From Streptomyces sp. NBC_00234 (GTDB lineage: Bacteria; Actinomycetota; Actinomycetes; Streptomycetales; Streptomycetaceae), in the NCBI RefSeq assembly GCF_036195325.1, contig NZ_CP108101.1, positions 4,464,001-4,528,000 of the forward strand: DNA of 64,000 nucleotides. Reading direction: 5' to 3'. Shown here in pieces: positions 58,583 to 64,000 of this stretch. Numbering within the stretch: the stretch's first letter is position 1; each line of letters starts with the position of its first letter. The notes beneath the pieces are model-generated. The model was not told the origin of the DNA and did no database searches. It saw only the letters and a list, made by a program, of their open reading frames with translations. The position numbers and the translations under genes were made by a program.

Positions 58583-58600
58583 GAAAGGGCCTCCGCCAGC

Positions 58601-59893
58601 ATGGCTGTGCAGACTGATCTGACGAACACCCCTTCCACTGTGGACCTCGGTCCCGCCGCGGCGCTTTCCTGCCGCGAGTGCGGCGAGCGATTCGAGCTCG
58701 GTCCCCTTTTCGCCTGCGCGTCCTGTTTCGGGCCGCTCGAAGTGGCGTACGACCTGCCGAGCGGCTCCCCCGACGAGCTGAAGAAGCGCATCGAGGCCGG
58801 ACCCAACAACATCTGGCGCTACGCGCCGCTGCTGCCGGTCCCCGCCGATGTCGCGGACAAGCCCAACATCAACCCCGGCTTCACCAAGCTGGTCAAGGCC
58901 GACAACCTCGCCCGCGAGCTGGGCGTCACCGGCGGTCTGTACGTCAAGGACGACTCCGGCAACCCGACGCACTCCTTCAAGGACCGTGTCGTCGCGATCG
59001 CCGTCGAGGCCGCCCGCGCCTTCGGCTTCACCACCCTGTCCTGCTCCTCCACCGGCAACCTCGCCGGTGCGGTGGGCGCCGCCGCCGCCCGTGCCGGCTT
59101 CCGGTCCTGCGTGTTCATCCCGCACGACCTGGAGCAGGGCAAGGTCGTCATGGCCGCGGTGTACGGCGGTGAACTGGTCGGCATCGAGGGCAACTACGAC
59201 GACGTCAACCGCTTCTGCTCCGAGCTCATCGGTGACCCGCTCGGCGAGGGCTGGGGCTTCGTCAACGTCAACCTGCGTCCGTACTACGGCGAGGGCTCCA
59301 AGACCCTCGCGTACGAGATCTGCGAGCAGCTCGGCTGGCAGCTGCCGGACCAGCTCGTGATCCCGATCGCCTCGGGCTCGCAGCTGACGAAGATCGACAA
59401 GGGGCTCCAGGAGCTCATCAAGCTCGGTCTGGTCGAGGACAAGCCGTACAAGATCTTCGGTGCCCAGGCCGAGGGCTGCTCCCCGGTCTCGGTGGCCTTC
59501 AAGGCCGGTCACGACGTCGTGCGCCCCCAGAAGCCGAACACGATCGCCAAGTCCCTGGCGATCGGCAACCCGGCCGACGGTCCGTACGTGCTGGACATCG
59601 CCCGCCGTACCGGTGGCGCCGTCGAGGACGTGAACGACGAGCAGATCGTCGACGCGATCAAGCTGCTCGCGCAGACCGAGGGCATCTTCGCGGAGACCGC
59701 GGGCGGGGTGACGGTCGGCGTGACGAAGAAGCTGATCGAGGCGGGTCTGATCGACCCGACCCTGACCACCGTCGTCCTGAACACCGGTGACGGCCTCAAG
59801 ACGCTCGACGCGGTGGCCGCGACCTCGCAGGCGACCGCGACGATCCGGCCGAGCCTGGACGCGTTCCGCGCGGCCGGCCTCGCCACCAGCTGA
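58601..59893 (+). CDS. thrC: Threonine synthase
   Basis: The 430-residue PLP enzyme converts O-phosphohomoserine to threonine. It has a zinc-ribbon-like N-terminal CRECGERFELGPLFACASC, the PLP lysine in GNPTHSFKDRVV, CSSTGNLAGAVG and the C-terminal AETAGGVTVG. Start ATG 58601, controlled by the SAM riboswitch. It is followed 30 bases later by a sulfur-carrier gene. Confidence 0.95.
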   Translation: MAVQTDLTNTPSTVDLGPAAALSCRECGERFELGPLFACASCFGPLEVAYDLPSGSPDELKKRIEAGPNNIWRYAPLLPVPADVADKPNINPGFTKLVKADNLARELGVTGGLYVKDDSGNPTHSFKDRVVAIAVEAARAFGFTTLSCSSTGNLAGAVGAAAARAGFRSCVFIPHDLEQGKVVMAAVYGGELVGIEGNYDDVNRFCSELIGDPLGEGWGFVNVNLRPYYGEGSKTLAYEICEQLGWQLPDQLVIPIASGSQLTKIDKGLQELIKLGLVEDKPYKIFGAQAEGCSPVSVAFKAGHDVVRPQKPNTIAKSLAIGNPADGPYVLDIARRTGGAVEDVNDEQIVDAIKLLAQTEGIFAETAGGVTVGVTKKLIEAGLIDPTLTTVVLNTGDGLKTLDAVAATSQATATIRPSLDAFRAAGLATS

Positions 59894-59922
59894 CCACCCG
59901 AGACCGAAGGAAGGCACCCGCC

Positions 59923-60201
59923 ATGAGCGTCAAGGTCCGCATCCCCACCATCCTCCGCACCTACACGGGCGGTCAGGCCGAGGTCCCGGCCGAGGGCACG
60001 ATCCTCTCCGAGGTCATCGACTCCCTGGAGAAGAACCACCCGGGCATCGCCGCCCGCGTCCTGGACGACCAGGGCAAGCTCCGCCGCTTCGTGAACGTGT
60101 ACGTCAACGACGACGACGTGCGCTTCGAGGGTGGCCTGGACGCGGTCACGCCGGACGGTGCCGGTGTCTCGATCATCCCGGCCGTCGCAGGCGGCTGCTG
60201 A
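59923..60201 (+). CDS. MoaD/ThiS-family sulfur carrier protein (CysO-like)
   Basis: The 92-residue ubiquitin-like protein ends PAVAGGC, one residue beyond the Gly-Gly that would become thiocarboxylate, so maturation or tolerance of an extra Cys is needed. Its position after thrC suggests a CysO-type role in cysteine synthesis. It has RIPTILRTYTGG and VNVYVNDDDVRF. It shares the thrC operon. Confidence 0.8.
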   Translation: MSVKVRIPTILRTYTGGQAEVPAEGTILSEVIDSLEKNHPGIAARVLDDQGKLRRFVNVYVNDDDVRFEGGLDAVTPDGAGVSIIPAVAGGC

Positions 60202-60220
60202 CTTCGCAGCGTCACCCCTG

Positions 60221-60253
60221 TTGCCCCCTCCGCGAGAGAAGCGGAGGGGGCAA
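60221..60253 (+). terminator. Terminator of thrC operon
   Basis: TTGCCCCCTCCGC pairs exactly with GCGGAGGGGGCAA around GAGAGAA, followed by TTCT. Confidence 0.9.
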
Positions 60254-60612
60254 TTCTGCATGGTTAGACGCGGTAGAGTTGGGAAGTCCCCTCCGCTGCC
60301 TGTGCCGCCCGCATATGAGAATGCGCCCGGACCCGATAAGAAGCAGCCAAAGTGGTCGACCCCCTTGCCTCATAAGTGGCCTTTGTCAGGCCCGACTTGC
60401 CCAGGAATCTCATGAATTCCTCATATAGGGGCGATCGAGCGTGCCCAGAATTCTCGTCCGATTGACCTGTTGCAGAGGGCAGTTGGGCAGATACATTCGG
60501 CCGCGGTCGACGCGTTCCGGCGCACGCACCCTCTCCTGTCGGAGGGTGTGAGTTCTGACCCGGGCCCGCGAAGTGCGGTCCTGTGCAAGGGCCAGTAATA
60601 GGGGAGTTAGGC
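60254..60612 (+). other. Long leader region of the cold-shock gene
   Basis: No gene is seen in these 360 bases, apart from short shadow frames. They probably contain the promoter and long 5' untranslated region typical of cold-shock genes. A CACCCTC/GAGGGTG hairpin lies at 60528-60549. Base composition is less GC-rich than average. Confidence 0.5.
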
Positions 60613-60819
60613 ATGGCTCAGGGCACCGTCAAGTGGTTCAACGCGGAGAAGGGGTACGGCTTCATCGCGGTCGACGGTGGTGCGGATGTTTTCGTCCACT
60701 ACAGCGCGATCCAGATGGACGGGTACCGCACCCTCGAAGAGGGTCAGCGAGTTGAATTCGAAATCTCGCAGGGCCAGAAGGGGCCGCAGGCGGACATGGT
60801 CAAGCTCGCCGTCGGCTGA
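60613..60819 (+). CDS. Cold-shock protein (CspA family)
   Basis: The 68-residue OB-fold protein has RNP1 KGYGFIAVD and RNP2 DVFVHYSAI, starting AQGTVKWFNAEKG. It is an RNA chaperone. Start ATG 60613 follows GGGGAG. A hairpin downstream ends the transcript before groEL2, a conserved neighbour in streptomycetes. Confidence 0.95.
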   Translation: MAQGTVKWFNAEKGYGFIAVDGGADVFVHYSAIQMDGYRTLEEGQRVEFEISQGQKGPQADMVKLAVG

Positions 60820-60857
60820 GCTCGGCGCGGTCGGCCAACGACACTACTCACGCGCGT

Positions 60858-60887
60858 AGGGCCCGTACCCCCAGGGGTACGGGCCCT
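60858..60887 (+). terminator. Terminator of cold-shock gene
   Basis: AGGGCCCGTACCCC at 60858-60871 pairs exactly with GGGGTACGGGCCCT at 60874-60887. Confidence 0.85.
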
Positions 60888-60926
60888 CCGTGCGTCCGCG
60901 TCTTTGTCCACATCCCGAGGGGGACG

Positions 60927-60971
60927 CTTGCACTCGCAGGGGTCGAGTGCTAATCATTGGCGTTAGCACTC
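60927..60971 (+). promoter_or_regulatory. CIRCE/HrcA operator upstream of groEL2
   Basis: CTTGCACTC-N9-GAGTGCTAA (60927-60953) is a CIRCE element, overlapping GAGTGCTAA-N9-TTAGCACTC (60945-60971), so three 9-base half-sites are shared by two palindromes. It lies 146-190 bases before groEL2. Confidence 0.9.
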
Positions 60972-61116
60972 TCCAGGTGAGAGTGACAGAAACTTGGACC
61001 GGGCCGGTGAGGCCCGCAGGCTGCGTGGGGCAAGGAACCACACAGCACGCTGGCCGTCCGTCGCGGGCGCCTCTCGGTCCGGAGAAATCCACCCCTGTCC
61101 GGGAGGACCACTTCAC

Positions 61117-62739
<1,623 letters not shown>

Positions 62740-62769
62740 TCCCTCAAGGATCAGTAGCTCCATAGCTGT

Positions 62770-64000
62770 TCAGCTGTTCGCAGCGGAAGTAGTCGTACGT
62801 TGCCGACCCCGGCCCCTGGGATTCGTCCCGGGGGCCGGGGTCGTTCTGTCGGTCCGCCCCGGCCGTGCGGTGAGGAGCAGCGGGACCGTGAGGACCGGCA
62901 GGAACCAGACCAGGACGATGAGGCGCTGACCGGCCAGCATGTCGAGGTTGGGGTGTCCCGCCTGGTTGAGTACGCCGCCCGCGGCCGTGGCGGCGGCGAT
63001 CAGGCCGAGGTGCGTGGGGCGCCGGATCATGGAACAGGCGGCCAGGGCCAGCATGATCAGGAGCAGCGGGTCCCTCAGCTGGTGGTCCGTCCAGGCCGAC
63101 CAGAACGTCCCCTCCGCGGCGAGGAACCTGGGCCAGGGGTCGGGCACGTCCGGGCTTTGGTAATGGTGGGTCAGGAGATCCTGGGCGCTGTCGTATCCGG
63201 ACGGCCAGTCCAGGACGTACGTGGTCAGCTGCATCGCCAGGGCCAGGCCGCCGCAGAGCAGGAAGAGGCGCAGCGCGGCTCGGTGCGAGCGGCCGTGGCG
63301 CCTGCGGTGCAGAGCCAGTCCGGCGCAGGCCGCGGCGAGCGCGACGGCCAGCAGGAGCGCTTGGGAGTAGCGCGCCAGGAAGGCCACGAGGAGACCGCCG
63401 GTGACGAGGGCGGTCCCGGCCGTCCTGCGCTCCTCGTCGAGGACCAGCGTGCAGCCGAGTGCCACCGCCGCCGTGCAGGCCAGGGTGAGTCCGTCGGCCA
63501 TGGGGAGCATCGCGATGGCGGCGTTGGGCAGCGTCAGATAGAGGATCTGTCCGCACAGCGCGGCGGGCCGGTTGGCACCGGCGGCGCGCAGCGTGGCCAG
63601 GACGAAGAGGCTGCCCGCCAGGGTGACGGTCACACCGGCCAGCCAGACGCCCAGGACCAGGCCGAAGGCGGCGATGAACGGCACGAGCAGTAAGGGATAT
63701 CCGGGGCGGGCTTCATAGATCGCCATGAAGCGGGAGTTGAAGAAGGGCCCCGTCATGCCGGAGGTATTGCCGTGCCGCGTCCAGTACGCGGCCGAACGGG
63801 TCAGCTTCCGCTCGCATTCCTGTACGAGTCGGCTGTCGGGTTCGTCGGCGCAGGTGTAGTCGATGGCTTCGGCGGTGGCCGCGTCACGGCTCTCGCCGCT
63901 CAGCCGGAGGGCGTAGGAGAGGTAGTTCTTGGAATCGGGGGAGTCCCGTCCGGTCAGCGACGTCAGCTGGAAACCGACGAAGACGGCCATGACGAGCAGC
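62770..64000 (-). CDS. Multi-spanning membrane protein (5' truncated at window edge)
   Basis: At least 406 residues are present. Codons LLV precede MAVFVGF at the edge, so it begins outside the window. There are about 10 hydrophobic segments; the N-terminal soluble part has several Cys (YTCADEPDSRLVQECERKL), and the rest resembles GT-C/PMT-like glycosyltransferase-type integral proteins without a clear motif. Notably it contains a TTA codon (63691-63693), so translation may depend on bldA. It is convergent with groEL2. Confidence 0.6.
   Translation of the reverse strand, partial: LLVMAVFVGFQLTSLTGRDSPDSKNYLSYALRLSGESRDAATAEAIDYTCADEPDSRLVQECERKLTRSAAYWTRHGNTSGMTGPFFNSRFMAIYEARPGYPLLLVPFIAAFGLVLGVWLAGVTVTLAGSLFVLATLRAAGANRPAALCGQILYLTLPNAAIAMLPMADGLTLACTAAVALGCTLVLDEERRTAGTALVTGGLLVAFLARYSQALLLAVALAAACAGLALHRRRHGRSHRAALRLFLLCGGLALAMQLTTYVLDWPSGYDSAQDLLTHHYQSPDVPDPWPRFLAAEGTFWSAWTDHQLRDPLLLIMLALAACSMIRRPTHLGLIAAATAAGGVLNQAGHPNLDMLAGQRLIVLVWFLPVLTVPLLLTARPGRTDRTTPAPGTNPRGRGRQRTTTSAANS

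Overview
This window is chromosomal DNA of a Streptomyces or very close relative. It is very GC-rich with strong third-position bias. It carries mycothiol, Tat-export, CarD, DasR-type and SenS/HbpS-type genes, many GTG and leaderless starts, and rare TTA codons. From memory, the gene order from the phosphoglycerate mutase and phoU/phoR/phoP block to groEL2 matches the S. coelicolor core around SCO4204-SCO4296. That synteny was recalled, not computed.

Layout. 1-7.6 kb: end of mshA, a YbjN protein, a Tat-exported beta-helix protein, a lipoprotein, a RelE-like toxin-antitoxin pair, and a GntR/TetR chimera divergent from a 14-TM MFS pump with a shared palindromic operator. 7.6-9.7 kb: a small accessory patch with a GIY-YIG-like protein, a ribosomal L7/L12-CTD-like protein, a DUF6193-like protein and an integrase remnant beside a near-copy of the gpmA 3' end. 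9.7-15.3 kb: gpmA, an MFS transporter, an easily missed 49-residue Cys-rich peptide, and phoU divergent from the phosphate two-component system with a PHO box. 15.3-21.7 kb: a lipoprotein, carD, ispD-ispF, a complex repeat region, cysS and rlmB. 21.7-28.5 kb: Nudix hydrolase, unknown protein, DoxX protein, nucleotidyltransferase, msiK and tRNA-Thr. 28.5-36.5 kb: DUF1990, two FAD oxidoreductases, a rhomboid-like protein without the serine, APH, GNAT, quinone oxidoreductase and a pentapeptide protein. 36.5-45 kb: SenR/SenS/HbpS-like genes, an ankyrin/beta-propeller pair, M1 peptidase, TerD, ArfB and a flavin reductase. 45-53 kb: a diguanylate cyclase (cdgB-like) and a GlcNAc block (sugar kinase, nagA, nagK, binding lipoprotein). 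53-64 kb: otsB/otsA, a DUF11 surface protein, gpgS, a SAM riboswitch with thrC, a MoaD/ThiS-like carrier, a cold-shock gene, groEL2 with CIRCE, and a truncated membrane protein.

Connections. Three candidate DasR (dre) sites lie before msiK, nagK-nagA and the sugar-binding lipoprotein, joining separated genes into one amino-sugar uptake and use circuit. PHO, CIRCE, BldD/Crp-like and SAM-riboswitch elements connect other blocks to phosphate, heat, development and methionine signals. Nothing amounts to a large novel system. The freshest items are the Cys-rich peptide, the small accessory patch with its possible attachment scar, the inverted and tandem repeat island after ispF, and tandem duplications that span stop codons in three genes. 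All family and site assignments come from reading the sequence; no database search was possible.
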